Assembly: GCF_028595285.1 (NCBI RefSeq)
Contig: NZ_JAQQXQ010000007.1
Location: 124,001-188,000, forward strand
Reading direction: 5' to 3'
Length of the DNA: 64,000 bases
Origin: Erythrobacter fulvus
Lineage (GTDB): Bacteria > Pseudomonadota > Alphaproteobacteria > Sphingomonadales > Sphingomonadaceae
Below the pieces are notes generated by a model. That model did not search any database. It had not been told where the DNA came from and saw only the letters and a program-made list of their open reading frames with translations. This document shows, piece by piece, positions 54,189 through 63,721 of the stretch; position 1 is the first letter of the stretch, and each line of letters opens with the position of its first letter. Position numbers and translations under genes: made by a program.

Positions 54189-55341
54189 GATCCGTTCATC
54201 CAGCCTCCTCACCGCTCTTTCCGTCCCCGCGCTGATGCTGGCAAGCTGTGCCAACGCCGAAACCGGGGAAAGCAGTGGTGATGGCTCCGCGCCCTTCACG
54301 ATAACCGAGAAGGCGAGCTTCAACGAGCCCTGGGCGATCGAATTCGCGCCCGGCACGCCGGTGCTGTTCGTGACCGAGAAATCGGGGACGATGAAGTTTC
54401 TCGATACCGCAACCGGCATCATCGGCACCGTCAGCGGCCTTCCGGACGTGGCCTATGGCGGCCAGGGCGGGCTTGGCGACATCGCCTTTCTCGACAGCGA
54501 GGCCTCCGATGTGCTCGATCGCCGCACGATCTACCTGAGCTGGGCCGAAGCCGGTGATGGCGACACCCGCGGCGCAGTGGTGGGCAAGGGCACGCTGGTG
54601 TGCGGCGAGACGGAAAGCTGCGCCATCGAAGGCCTCACGGTCATCTGGCGTCAGACCCCCAAGGTGGCGGGCCGCGGCCACTATTCGCACCGCATCAGCA
54701 TCTCGCCCGACGGGCAGTATCTGTTCATCGCCAGTGGTGAGCGGCAGAAGATGCAGCCCGCGCAGGATACCACCAACACCCTCGGCACCATTGTGCGCCT
54801 CAACCTCGACGGCACGCCTGCGGCAGGCAATCCGATGGCAGACAAGGGCGGCGTGACGGCAGAGATTTGGTCCTACGGGCACCGCAACATTCTGGGGTTG
54901 GACTGGGATGCGAGCGGGCGTTTGTGGGAAGTCGAACATGGCCCGGCAGGCGGCGATGAGCTGAACCTTGTCGCGGCGGGAGCCAATTACGGCTGGCCGG
55001 AGCGCTCGAACGGCGATCATTACAACGGTGATCCGATCCCCGATCACAGCGCGGATGACGGCTTTGCCAAGCCTGCCCTCAGCTGGACTCCGGTGATCGC
55101 ACCGGGCGACATGATCATCTATTCGGGCGACATGTTCGGCGCATGGAAGGGCAATGCGCTGATCGCCGGTCTGGGGTCTCAGGCGCTGGTGCGGGTCGCG
55201 TTCGACGGCGAAAGCGCGCAAGAGGCCGGCCGTTACGACTTCGGCGCCCGCCTGCGCTCGGTCGAGCAGGGTCCGGATGGCGCGATCTGGGTTGCCGAAG
55301 ACGGCAAGGACGGCCGGGTATTGAAGCTCACCGCCGAATGA
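54187..55341 (+). CDS. PQQ-dependent sugar dehydrogenase lipoprotein
   Basis: A 384-residue lipoprotein with a signal peptide ending LMLASC (lipobox LASC). The body is a six-bladed propeller of the soluble glucose/aldose dehydrogenase family (Asd/YliI): GQGGLGDIAF, GHYSHRISISPDGQYLFIASG, EIWSYGHRN, EVEHGPAGGDELNLVAAGANYGWP. It oxidises sugars with PQQ and passes electrons to the membrane. ATG 54187 is fixed by the lipobox. The start overlaps the rnhB start, so each promoter lies inside the other gene. Confidence 0.9.
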   Translation: MIRSSSLLTALSVPALMLASCANAETGESSGDGSAPFTITEKASFNEPWAIEFAPGTPVLFVTEKSGTMKFLDTATGIIGTVSGLPDVAYGGQGGLGDIAFLDSEASDVLDRRTIYLSWAEAGDGDTRGAVVGKGTLVCGETESCAIEGLTVIWRQTPKVAGRGHYSHRISISPDGQYLFIASGERQKMQPAQDTTNTLGTIVRLNLDGTPAAGNPMADKGGVTAEIWSYGHRNILGLDWDASGRLWEVEHGPAGGDELNLVAAGANYGWPERSNGDHYNGDPIPDHSADDGFAKPALSWTPVIAPGDMIIYSGDMFGAWKGNALIAGLGSQALVRVAFDGESAQEAGRYDFGARLRSVEQGPDGAIWVAEDGKDGRVLKLTAE

Positions 55342-55883
55342 GCGCCGCTGCCACCGCCACACTGATCCCGCTCGAGGCGGTCGAGCCTGCCATGATCGAG
55401 GAAGTACTCGACCGTGCGTTCGGGCCGGATCGCCATGCGCGCACCGCCTATCGCATTCGCGAAGGCATGCCGTGGCTGCCGGCACTGAGCTTTGCCGCGC
55501 TCGACGAGAACGAATTGCTGGTCGGCACGATCCAGTGCTGGCCGATCGCGCTCCAGACCAAGCAGGGGCCGGTGCCCTTGGTGATGGTCGGGCCGGTGGC
55601 GGTGGTGCCGGAACGCCAGGGCGAAGGCTTCGGCATCGGGCTGATGAGCGCGATGATTGCAGCGGATGCCGATCTTGCAAAAGGCGGGCGCGGCGCGTTG
55701 GCGCAGGTGCTGATCGGCGATGCGGATTATTATGGCCGCTGGGGCTTCTCGGCGGCGTTCACCGGCGGATGGCGCTGCCCCGGCCCCTATGAGCCCGAAC
55801 GCCTGCTGGCGCGCGGCGCATCGCTGGCCGCCATGCCCGCCGAAGGCATGCTCGGGCCGTGGGAAATGGCGGCGGGGCGCTAA
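55338..55883 (+). CDS. GNAT family N-acetyltransferase
   Basis: A 181-residue GNAT protein. LVMVGPVAVVPERQGEGFGIGLMSAMI contains the acetyl-CoA loop (RQGEGFG for the usual R/Q-x-x-G-x-G/A), and VLIGDADYYGRWGFSAA is a common ending. It resembles YhbS-type members. The substrate is unknown. ATG 55338 overlaps the sugar dehydrogenase stop (ATGA). Confidence 0.88.
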   Translation: MSAAATATLIPLEAVEPAMIEEVLDRAFGPDRHARTAYRIREGMPWLPALSFAALDENELLVGTIQCWPIALQTKQGPVPLVMVGPVAVVPERQGEGFGIGLMSAMIAADADLAKGGRGALAQVLIGDADYYGRWGFSAAFTGGWRCPGPYEPERLLARGASLAAMPAEGMLGPWEMAAGR

Positions 55884-55929
55884 GCCCCTTCACCTTCCCG
55901 CGCTGTTCTGGCATCGCTGCTAGCAACCG

Positions 55930-56484
55930 ATGCCTTACGAACCGCCACCATATCTTGCCGAACTGACCCTCGCGGAAATTGCCGACCTCGTTGCGCAGCG
56001 CAAGCTGCCGCCCGTCGAAGGCTGGGCACCGCAGCAGAGCGGCGACAGCCAGATGCGGATCGCCGCCGACGGAACGTGGTATCACGAAGGCGAGCCTATC
56101 CGGCGCGAGGCAATGGTGCGCGCCTTCGCGGGCCTGCTGAAGCGCGATGAGGACGGGCAGCACTGGCTCGTCACCCCGTTCGAGAAGCTGACCATCGCGG
56201 TCGAGGATGCCGCCTTCATCGCGGTCGATTGCGCGCGCGCCGATGATGCGCTGGCGTTCCGCCTCAACACGGACGATCTGGTGATCGCCGGGCCAGAGCA
56301 TCCCTTGCGGATCGCGGGGGATGCGGAATCCCCGGCAGCCTATTTGCAGGTGCGGCGCGGGTGCGAAGCGCGGCTCAACCGGTCGACATGGGCACAGCTG
56401 GCCGAAATCGCACTTGCCGAAGGGGCAGAGGACAATGGCTGGCAGATCGCCAGCAAAGGCGCGACGTTCTCGCTGCTGTCATGA
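55930..56484 (+). CDS. DUF1285 family protein
   Basis: A 184-residue protein of the DUF1285 family, starting MPYEPPPYLAELTLAEIADLV, with DGTWYHEGEPIRREAMVRAF, HWLVTPFEKLTIAVEDAAFIA and a C-terminal half rich in beta. The family is found in proteobacteria and its role is unknown. Its stop overlaps the CoA pyrophosphatase start (ATGA). Confidence 0.88.
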   Translation: MPYEPPPYLAELTLAEIADLVAQRKLPPVEGWAPQQSGDSQMRIAADGTWYHEGEPIRREAMVRAFAGLLKRDEDGQHWLVTPFEKLTIAVEDAAFIAVDCARADDALAFRLNTDDLVIAGPEHPLRIAGDAESPAAYLQVRRGCEARLNRSTWAQLAEIALAEGAEDNGWQIASKGATFSLLS

Positions 56485-57107
56485 CGATGTCGGCCCGCCC
56501 CAGCCTTTACGAACCGCTAGCCCGCCTGTTCGCGGAAGGGCACGCGCGCGACATTCCCGACCTGCTGAGCGATGCCGCCTTCGCCCGCGAAGGACGCGCC
56601 ACGCCCGCCGCGGTGCTGATCGCGATTACCGATGTGCCGGACGATCCGCAGGTGATCCTCACCCAGCGTCCCCGCGGAATGCGCGATCACCCCGGACAGG
56701 TCGCCTTTCCCGGCGGCAAGATCGATCCGGGCGAGGATGCCGTCACCGCCGCGCTGCGCGAGGCCGAGGAGGAGCTCGCTCTCCCGCGGGAAGCGGTGCG
56801 GGTGATCGGTACCAGCGATCTCTATCACACCGGCACCGGCTTCATCGTCACGCCGGTGGTTGGCGTGGTGCCGCCCGATCTCGATCTGAAGCCCGATCCG
56901 GTCGAGGTTGCCGACTGGTTCGAGGCGCCGCTGACGATGCTGCTCGATCCGACCAGCTGGACGGCGAACGAGGTGTTCTGGCGCGGAGCGACGCGGCGCT
57001 ATCTCGAAATGGACTGGCAGGGATTCCGCATCTGGGGCGTGACCGCGGCGATCATCGCCAATCTGGCGCGCCGGATCGCGGTGGAGGGTTTGCGCGATGC
57101 TGCATGA
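56481..57107 (+). CDS. NUDIX CoA pyrophosphatase
   Basis: A 208-residue Nudix hydrolase of the NudL/CoAse type. TQRPRGMRDHPGQVAFPGGKIDPGED, then AALREAEEELAL, gives the Nudix box with the CoAse-specific extension before it. It cleaves CoA and its esters to 4'-phosphopantetheine and 3',5'-ADP. ATG 56481 overlaps DUF1285; its 3' end overlaps the tRNA nucleotidyltransferase by 11 bases. Confidence 0.93.
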   Translation: MTMSARPSLYEPLARLFAEGHARDIPDLLSDAAFAREGRATPAAVLIAITDVPDDPQVILTQRPRGMRDHPGQVAFPGGKIDPGEDAVTAALREAEEELALPREAVRVIGTSDLYHTGTGFIVTPVVGVVPPDLDLKPDPVEVADWFEAPLTMLLDPTSWTANEVFWRGATRRYLEMDWQGFRIWGVTAAIIANLARRIAVEGLRDAA

Positions 57108-58287
57108 TCTGTCGCAGGCCGAATGGCCCCGCCGCCAAGGCCTCGCCATGCTGACGGCAGCGCTGGGCGCGGAAAATATCCGCTGGGTCGGCGGTGCGGT
57201 GCGCGACAGCCTGTTGGGGACCGATGTGCAGGATGTCGACTGCGCGACCCTGCTTACGCCCGACAAGGTCATCGACCTGTGCCGGGCGGCGGGTATCCGC
57301 ACCGTGCCGACCGGGATCGAGCACGGCACCGTTACCGCCATCCTCAAGGATGGCCCGGTCGAGATTACCACGCTGCGACGCGACGTGACGACCGACGGGC
57401 GGCGCGCGACCATCGCCTTCGCGTCCGAATGGCGCGAGGATGCGGCCCGGCGCGATTTCACCATCAACGCACTCTATGCCGATCCGGTGACACTGGCGAT
57501 CAGCGACTTTTTCGGCGGGCTCGATGATCTTGCGGCACGGCGGGTGCGTTTCATCGGCGATGCCCGCGCCCGGATTGCCGAGGATCACTTGCGGATCCTG
57601 CGCTATTTCCGCTTCCAGGCGCGTTTCGGTGCCGAACTGGATCCGCAGGCCGAAGAAGCGTGCAGCGAACTCGCCCACACGCTGAAAGGCCTCAGCCGCG
57701 AACGCATCGCTGCCGAATTGCTGGCATTGCTTGCTCTGCCCGATCCGTATGCGACGCTGGAGCGTATGCGGTCCGGCGGGGTGCTCGGCGTGATCCTGCC
57801 CGAAGCCTGCCCTGCCCAGCTTGCCGCGCTGGGGCGGCTGATCGTCACCGAAGCCGGACAGGGCTTTGCCCCGGATCCGGTGCGGCGGCTGGCGGCGCTG
57901 CTGCCGCCCTCGCCCGACGTTGCCGAAACGGTCGCTGCGCGGCTGCGGCTGTCCAAGGCCCAGCGTGGCCGGCTGGTTTCTGCAGCCGAGCGCAGCGCGA
58001 CCGACGCCGAGCATCCGCAGGCGCTCGCTTATCGCATCACGCCTCCAAGCGCGATCGACCGGTTGCTGCTGCTGGGGGCCGATGCGCGGACGATCGCTTC
58101 GTGGACCGTTCCGGTGTTTCCCCTGAAAGGCGGCGCTATCGTCGCGCGCGGAGTGACCGCGGGCCCGGCGGTGGCGCGTATCCTTCAGACGATCGAGGCG
58201 AAGTGGGTCGCGGAAGGCTTTCCCGGCGCCGCCCGGGTCGAGGAATTGCTGGCCGAGGCGCTGGCCGATCAGCCCCCGGCGGGGTGA
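57097..58287 (+). CDS. tRNA nucleotidyltransferase/poly(A) polymerase family protein
   Basis: A 396-residue class II nucleotidyltransferase. RWVGGAVRDSLLG and DVDCATLLTPD hold the catalytic Asp pair; RRDFTINALYADP and EDHLRILRYFRFQARFG follow in the core. It adds CCA to tRNA or A tails to RNA; the two functions cannot be separated by sequence alone here. It is the last gene of the DUF1285, Nudix, CCA run. Confidence 0.93.
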   Translation: MLHDLSQAEWPRRQGLAMLTAALGAENIRWVGGAVRDSLLGTDVQDVDCATLLTPDKVIDLCRAAGIRTVPTGIEHGTVTAILKDGPVEITTLRRDVTTDGRRATIAFASEWREDAARRDFTINALYADPVTLAISDFFGGLDDLAARRVRFIGDARARIAEDHLRILRYFRFQARFGAELDPQAEEACSELAHTLKGLSRERIAAELLALLALPDPYATLERMRSGGVLGVILPEACPAQLAALGRLIVTEAGQGFAPDPVRRLAALLPPSPDVAETVAARLRLSKAQRGRLVSAAERSATDAEHPQALAYRITPPSAIDRLLLLGADARTIASWTVPVFPLKGGAIVARGVTAGPAVARILQTIEAKWVAEGFPGAARVEELLAEALADQPPAG

Positions 58288-58532
58288 ACCGCGCCTGAGG
58301 GGCGATGGATGCCCTTGCCGCATGCCTTCATGCGCTTGCCATCGGCGACTTGCCCGGTCTAGGAACCACATGCGGGTTTCGTGCATTTATTGCATGCGCG
58401 CTCCTACTCAACCGGCGCTTTGCGTCGGCCTCTCGCCCGGCCTCTCCCGGCCATCCGGCATCCCGCGTGTCCCGCCGCCGCTGCCACCCCCCGGCAGCGT
58501 TCCGATGAAGTGCAAAGATGGAGACAACATCA

Positions 58533-59129
58533 ATGAAATCCGCGAAGCTGGCGCTGCTGGCCACCCTTCTTGCAACCGCTCCGGTTGTGGCTCACGCGCA
58601 GGATGTCGGCGCTACCGTCTATGGCAATGACGGGAATCCCATCGGCACGGTCGAAAGCGTCGCCAACGGCGTCGTCACGATCGACACCGGCAAGCACAAG
58701 GCACCGATCCCCGCCGACCTGATCGGCACCGGGGAAACCGGCCCCAGCATCAACGCCACCAAGGGCCAGATCGATGCGATGATGGATGCGCAGGTCGCCG
58801 AAGCCAATGCCAAGCGCGATGCCGCGCTGGTCGAGGGCGCAGCGGTGGTCAGCGCCGACGGCATGCCCGCAGGCACAGTCTACACCATCGACAGCGAAGA
58901 CGCCGTGATCGTCCAGAACGATGCCGGGATCGTCACGCTGACCCGCGAATCTTTCGCCGTCAGCCCCGAAGGTGCGCTGATGGCGCTCTATTCGGCGCAG
59001 CAGTTGACCGCCAACACCGTGTCGGTGCCCGAAGGTGCGGAAATCCTCACCCCGGCGCAGGCCCGCGCCAAGGAAGCCGAAATGGCCTCCTCGAGCGAAG
59101 GCGAGGCGGCTACCGGCGCCAGCATGTAA
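58533..59129 (+). CDS. Exported hypothetical protein with two PRC-barrel-like repeats
   Basis: A 198-residue exported protein with a signal peptide (LALLATLLATAPVVAHAQD). Two similar segments follow: VYGNDGNPIGTVESVANGVV and VVSADGMPAGTVYTIDSEDAV. Both look like small PRC-barrel-like beta units. A Gln/Glu-rich tail follows. GGAGA precedes ATG 58533. I know of no assigned function, though such proteins are common in sphingomonads. It is followed by a strong terminator. Confidence 0.75.
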   Translation: MKSAKLALLATLLATAPVVAHAQDVGATVYGNDGNPIGTVESVANGVVTIDTGKHKAPIPADLIGTGETGPSINATKGQIDAMMDAQVAEANAKRDAALVEGAAVVSADGMPAGTVYTIDSEDAVIVQNDAGIVTLTRESFAVSPEGALMALYSAQQLTANTVSVPEGAEILTPAQARAKEAEMASSSEGEAATGASM

Positions 59130-59155
59130 GCACGCGCTCCCTTTGCGGGACACAC

Positions 59156-59193
59156 AAAGCCGCGGTCACCGTCACGGGTGCCCGCGGCTTTTT
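59156..59193. terminator. Terminator between the exported protein gene and parC
   Basis: A stem, AAAGCCGCGG and CCGCGGCTTT, with extra pairs inside (CACC and GGGTG), ends in TTTTT. The genes converge, so it may work for both. Confidence 0.85.
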
Positions 59194-59203
59194 GCATTTC
59201 GCG

Positions 59204-61495
59204 TCAGTCGAAGCGGTTGTTCTTGGGGAAGCCTTGCGGCGGCATCCGTCCGGCAGCGCCGCGCGCGACTTTCCACATCCGGATCTCGGTTTCGGTGCGG
59301 GTGCGCTCGCCCGATCCGCCCATCTGCCAGCTGAGGCCGTCGGCCAGCACGAAGGTGGTCGCATCCGACAGCCCGCCATCGCGGTAACGCTGCAACTGCA
59401 CCCCCTGTCCCCGCGTCATCACCGGCAATTCTTCCAGATTAAACACCACCAGCTTGCGGTTGTCGCCGACGCAAGCAACGTGATCGTGACTTTCGGCAAT
59501 CGGCCGGATCACCGCCAGTTTCGCGCCGTCCTTCAGGTTCACCACCTGACGCCCCTTGCGCGTCTCGGCCAGCAGCTCGTTCATCTCCGCGACAAAGCCC
59601 TTGCCGTGGCTCGATGCCAGCAGCAGCCGACCACCCGCGCGATGCACCAGCATGGCAACGACGGTCGCCTCGGTCTCCAGGTCGATCATGGTCCGCACCG
59701 GCTCGCCGAAGCCGCGCGCGCCGGGCAGCTTGTCGCAGCCCAGCGTGAAGAACCGCCCGTCCGATGCCGCCAGTAACAGTTTGTCGGTGGTCTGCGCGTG
59801 GCAGATGAAGGCCAGCCCGTCGCCCTCCTTGTACTTGAATTCCTGATCCAGCGGGACGTGGCCGCTGGCCGCGCGGATCCAGCCCTTTTGACTGAGGATC
59901 ACCGTCACCGGCGCCTTTTCGATCATCGCGTCCATGCTGAATTCGACTGTCGCAGCGGCCTCGGCAATCAACGTGCGACGGCGGCCGATCACCGTGTCCT
60001 CGGCATAGTCCTTGCGCAGCGCCTTCAGATCGCGCTTCAGGCGGGTGCGCTGGCGGGCCGGACTTTCAAGCAGCTTTTCCAGATCGTCCTGTTCGGCCAG
60101 CAGTTCGTCCTGCTCCTTGCGCAGCTGCATTTCCTCCAGCTTGCGCAAAGACCGCAGCCGCATGTTGAGGATCGCTTCGGCCTGCCGGTCGGTCAGCTCA
60201 AATTCAGCCATCATCAGCGGCTTGGGCTCGTCCTCGGTGCGGATGATTTCGATCACCCGATCAAGGTTGAGGAACGCGATGATATAGCCGCGCACCAGCT
60301 CCAGCCGCTTGGCGATCTGTTCGAGCCGGTGGCGGGCGCGACGCTGAAGGATGTCGATTTGCGACACCGTCCAGTTGTCGAGCAGTTCCTTCAGCCCCAT
60401 CACCATCGGGGTCCGCGTCGCGTCCAGCACGTTGAGGTTGAGGCTGAACCGCGTTTCCAGATCGGTCAGCTTGAACAGGCTTTCCTTGAGCAGTTCCGGA
60501 TCGACATTGCGGCTCTTGGGCACCAGCACGATACGGATTGCGGTGTCGCTTTCGTCGCGCACATCCTCAAGGATCGGCAACTTGCGATCGGCAATCGCCT
60601 GGGCGATCTGCTCGATCAGCTTGGACTTGGGCACCTGATACGGGATTTCCGAAATCACCAGCTGCCACTGCCCGCCGCCCAGCCTTTCGATCCCGGCTTC
60701 GACATCGGCGGCGTCCTTGGCCTCGGGCGCATGGAAACGCCCGCGCAGGCGGAAGCTGCCGCGTCCAGTGCGATAGGCCTCGGAAATGACGGCAGGGCTA
60801 TCCACCACCTGCCCGCCGGTGGCGAAGTCGGGGCCGTGGAACAGCTCCATCAGCCGTTCGTGGGTGACATGGGGATTGTCGATCAGTTCCAGCGTCGCAT
60901 CGATGATTTCCGCGACATTATGGCTGGGGATCGAGGTTGCCATGCCTACCGCGATCCCGCTTGCCCCGTTGGCGAGCAGGTTGGGGAACAGGCCAGGGAA
61001 GATTTCCGGTTCGATCTCCTCGCCATTATAAGTGGGCAGGAAATCGACGGTGCCTTCGTCCAGCCCCGCCATCAGTTCGAGCGCGGTCCTGGTCAGGCGC
61101 GCCTCGGTGTAGCGGTAGGCGGCGGCGTTATCGCCGTCGACATTGCCGAAATTGCCCTGCCCTTCGACCAGCGGGTAACGCAGCGCGAAATCCTGCGCGA
61201 GGCGCACCATGGCGTCATAGACGGATGCATCGCCATGCGGGTGATACTTGCCGATCACATCGCCGACGACGCGCGCGGATTTCTTGAACGCGGAAGACGG
61301 GTCGAGCTTCAGCTGCCGCATCGCCCACAGCAATCGGCGGTGCACCGGTTTCAGCCCGTCGCGCAGATCGGGAAGGCTGCGCGCGGTGATGGTGGACAGC
61401 GCATAGACCAGATAACGCTCGGACAGCGCCGCATCGAAGGGCGCATCGACGATCGCGTCGAACGGGTCTGAATCGGTGGTGGCAGGATCGGACAT
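59204..61495 (-). CDS. parC: DNA topoisomerase IV subunit A
   Basis: ParC is the DNA-cutting subunit that unlinks daughter chromosomes. The 763-residue protein has [11 protein letters not shown], the catalytic Tyr in [12 protein letters not shown], and the C-terminal propeller with repeats such as [12 protein letters not shown]. The quinolone-linked region reads [15 protein letters not shown]; the residue matching E. coli Ser80 is Ala, likely natural variation. ATG 61495 is clear. Confidence 0.97.
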   Translation of the reverse strand: MSDPATTDSDPFDAIVDAPFDAALSERYLVYALSTITARSLPDLRDGLKPVHRRLLWAMRQLKLDPSSAFKKSARVVGDVIGKYHPHGDASVYDAMVRLAQDFALRYPLVEGQGNFGNVDGDNAAAYRYTEARLTRTALELMAGLDEGTVDFLPTYNGEEIEPEIFPGLFPNLLANGASGIAVGMATSIPSHNVAEIIDATLELIDNPHVTHERLMELFHGPDFATGGQVVDSPAVISEAYRTGRGSFRLRGRFHAPEAKDAADVEAGIERLGGGQWQLVISEIPYQVPKSKLIEQIAQAIADRKLPILEDVRDESDTAIRIVLVPKSRNVDPELLKESLFKLTDLETRFSLNLNVLDATRTPMVMGLKELLDNWTVSQIDILQRRARHRLEQIAKRLELVRGYIIAFLNLDRVIEIIRTEDEPKPLMMAEFELTDRQAEAILNMRLRSLRKLEEMQLRKEQDELLAEQDDLEKLLESPARQRTRLKRDLKALRKDYAEDTVIGRRRTLIAEAAATVEFSMDAMIEKAPVTVILSQKGWIRAASGHVPLDQEFKYKEGDGLAFICHAQTTDKLLLAASDGRFFTLGCDKLPGARGFGEPVRTMIDLETEATVVAMLVHRAGGRLLLASSHGKGFVAEMNELLAETRKGRQVVNLKDGAKLAVIRPIAESHDHVACVGDNRKLVVFNLEELPVMTRGQGVQLQRYRDGGLSDATTFVLADGLSWQMGGSGERTRTETEIRMWKVARGAAGRMPPQGFPKNNRFD

Positions 61496-61655
61496 GCCGA
61501 TTGTCTAGCAATCCGCGCCCCGCGCAGGGAGAGGTCTTTCCACAGGCTTGGCTGCGGCACGGCCCATCGCGACACAGCCACGCCCGGCCCCGCCGGAAGG
61601 AACATCGCCCACCCAAGCCCGTTGATCAGGTGACGTAAAAACAAGGAGATAGCAT

Positions 61656-62219
61656 ATGAAGCCGATCCTCATCATCGCCACCGACGGGTTCGAACAGTCC
61701 GAACTGACGGAGCCGAAACGGCTACTGGAGGATGCCGGAGCCGAAACCGTCATCGCCAGCCTCGACGAAGGCGCAATCAAGGGCTGGAAGGACGGCAACT
61801 GGGGCGAAAACGTTACCGTCGACATGCTGGTCGATGATGTCAGCGTCGATGATTACGCCGCGCTGTTGCTGCCGGGCGGCCAGATGAACCCCGATATCCT
61901 GCGCATGAACGATACCGTGATCCGGCTGGTGCGCGAATTCGACAAGGCGGAAAAGCCCATCGCCGCGATCTGTCACGCGCCGTGGCTGCTGGCCGAAGCA
62001 GGGATCATTCGCGGCAAGGTGGTGACCGGCTGGCCCTCGATCCGCACCGATCTCACCAATGCCGGGGGCGCCGTGATCGACCAGATGGTTGCGGTCGACG
62101 GCAATATCATCACCAGCCGCATGCCGTCGGACATTCCGGCCTTCACCAAGGCGTTGATGGATGCGGCGGGGATGCGCAAGACCGGCCGGGAAGCCGACGT
62201 CCAGAAACAGGCCGCCTGA
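61656..62219 (+). CDS. DJ-1/PfpI family protein
   Basis: A 187-residue cysteine-hydrolase-like protein. It starts MKPILIIATDGFEQSELTEP and has ALLLPGGQMNPD and the nucleophile elbow AAICHAPWLL, where Cys-His is the reactive pair. Members act as protein deglycases, chaperones or general stress proteins (YhbO-like). ATG 61656 follows AAGGAG. It is a single-gene unit with a terminator. Confidence 0.93.
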   Translation: MKPILIIATDGFEQSELTEPKRLLEDAGAETVIASLDEGAIKGWKDGNWGENVTVDMLVDDVSVDDYAALLLPGGQMNPDILRMNDTVIRLVREFDKAEKPIAAICHAPWLLAEAGIIRGKVVTGWPSIRTDLTNAGGAVIDQMVAVDGNIITSRMPSDIPAFTKALMDAAGMRKTGREADVQKQAA

Positions 62220-62257
62220 CAACGAACGTGGCATCACGCCAAGATTGACGAACCCCG

Positions 62258-62285
62258 CCCCGCCAGTGCGCGTGGCGGGGTTTTT
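62258..62285 (+). terminator. Rho-independent terminator of the DJ-1/PfpI gene
   Basis: An 8-bp perfect stem, CCCCGCCA and TGGCGGGG, with a 7-base loop is followed by TTTTT. It also lies just before the convergent ferredoxin stop. Confidence 0.88.
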
Positions 62286-62291
62286 CGTTTG

Positions 62292-62627
62292 CTACATCCG
62301 CCGCAGGTCGTTGCTTTCGCTCGGCACGCCCACAGTCAGTCCGTCCATTTCGGCAGAAAGCTCGATCTGGCACGAAAGGCGCGAGGTGCGGCGCGCGCCC
62401 GCGGCAAAATCGAGCATGTCCTCCTCTTCCTCGGCAGCCGGCAGCAAACGGTCGAACCACTCGGGCGCGACGATCACGTGGCAGGTCGAACACGCCATCT
62501 GCCCCTCGCAGGTGCCTTCAAGCGGCAGGCCCGCCGCCTGCCCTACCCGCAGCAGGTTGTCACCCGGCTCGGCCGTGGCGATGACCGGCTTGCCATGGGG
62601 ATCGATGAAGGTGACGGTGATGCTCAC
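62292..62627 (-). CDS. 2Fe-2S ferredoxin
   Basis: A 111-residue adrenodoxin-type ferredoxin. The cluster ligands are C40, C46, C49 and C86 (C-X5-C-X2-C-X36-C; CEGQMACSTC and SRLSCQIEL). Such proteins supply electrons for Fe-S assembly or P450s. Its start overlaps the cysteine desulfurase stop (ATGA), so it likely serves Fe-S assembly. Confidence 0.95.
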   Translation of the reverse strand: MSITVTFIDPHGKPVIATAEPGDNLLRVGQAAGLPLEGTCEGQMACSTCHVIVAPEWFDRLLPAAEEEEDMLDFAAGARRTSRLSCQIELSAEMDGLTVGVPSESNDLRRM

Positions 62628-63721
62628 AGGCCCTGCTCCTTGGCCGCGGCATTGATCGCGGCGGCGGCGGTTTCGATGTCCTCACGGGTGGTATAGCGGC
62701 CAAAGCCCAGACGTATCGAACTTTTTGCCTGAACGTCGCTGAGGCCGATTGCGCGCAGCACATGGCTGGGCCGCCCCGATCCGCTGGCGCAGGCGCTACC
62801 GGCTGAAAACATGACGGAGCGACAATCGCTCATCAGCCGGGCGACATCGAGCCCGTCCTTGCGGATGTTGAGATTGCCGTGCCAGCGGTGTTCGGCGCTG
62901 CCGTTCAATGCCCACCCCGCAAAAGCCGCGCGGGCGCTGCGCCAAAGGCGTTCGACATGCAGCGAATCCTCGCTCATGCGATCGGCTGCCACCTGTGCAG
63001 CAGCGCCGAAACCTGCGCACAAAGCCGGCGACAAAGTGCCCGAACGAAGCCCCGCCTCCTGCCCGCCACCCAGCACCAGCGGATCGGGCCCGGTCGCCCC
63101 TTTGCCCAGCCACAGCGCCCCGATGCCCTTGGGGCCGTGGATCTTGTGTGCGGAAATGGCGATGTAATCCGCCGCAATCTCCACCGGCACCCGGCCATAG
63201 GCCTGCACTGCATCGACCAGCACCCGCGCCCCGGCGCCGCGCGCGATGCGGGCGATCTCGGCCAGCGGGTTGCGCACGCCGATTTCGTTGTTGATCGCCA
63301 TCGCCGCCACCAGACCGGTTTGCGGCGTGATCGCGGCGGCAAGCGCCTGTGTGTCGGCGCGGCCATCGGAAGTCACGGGCAAGATAGTGAAACGGCGCCC
63401 CTGCGCTTCCACAGCGCGTGCGCAATCGAGCACGGCGGCATGTTCGGTGGCGAAGGTAATCACATCACCGGGCGTGCCTTGCAGCACCATGTTGATCGCC
63501 TCGGTCGCACCCGAAGTGAAGACGAGCTTACCACCTTCCGGAAGCAGCGCGCCCACCCGCTCTCGCGCTGTCTCGACCGCCGCTGCCGCCATGCGGCCCA
63601 TGCGGTGCGATGAATGGGGGTTGCCGAAAGTGTCGCTGTCCGGCCCGCCCAGCCAGCGCAACATCGCCTCGCGCGCTTCGGGGCAAAGGGGCGTGGTGGC
63701 CTGATAGTCGAGGTAGATCAT
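62624..63721 (-). CDS. Cysteine desulfurase family protein (second of a tandem pair)
   Basis: A 365-residue PLP enzyme of the NifS/IscS class. It starts MIYLDYQATTPLCPEAREAM, has the PLP-binding ISAHKIHGPKG Lys, and the active Cys loop GSACASGSGRPSHVL. It releases sulfur from cysteine for Fe-S clusters or thio-modification. It is a tandem copy of the partial gene upstream, with an ATGA overlap between the two and another to the ferredoxin. Confidence 0.94.
   Translation of the reverse strand: MIYLDYQATTPLCPEAREAMLRWLGGPDSDTFGNPHSSHRMGRMAAAAVETARERVGALLPEGGKLVFTSGATEAINMVLQGTPGDVITFATEHAAVLDCARAVEAQGRRFTILPVTSDGRADTQALAAAITPQTGLVAAMAINNEIGVRNPLAEIARIARGAGARVLVDAVQAYGRVPVEIAADYIAISAHKIHGPKGIGALWLGKGATGPDPLVLGGGQEAGLRSGTLSPALCAGFGAAAQVAADRMSEDSLHVERLWRSARAAFAGWALNGSAEHRWHGNLNIRKDGLDVARLMSDCRSVMFSAGSACASGSGRPSHVLRAIGLSDVQAKSSIRLGFGRYTTREDIETAAAAINAAAKEQGL

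Noticed and set aside
59798..61471. Long open frame of 557 codons antisense to parC
   Set aside because: Same reason; parC has clear motifs and this frame has none.
59204..61495. ParC Ala at the Ser80 position as a drug-resistance mutation
   Set aside because: It is likely natural variation in this lineage; there is no evidence of selection in the window.
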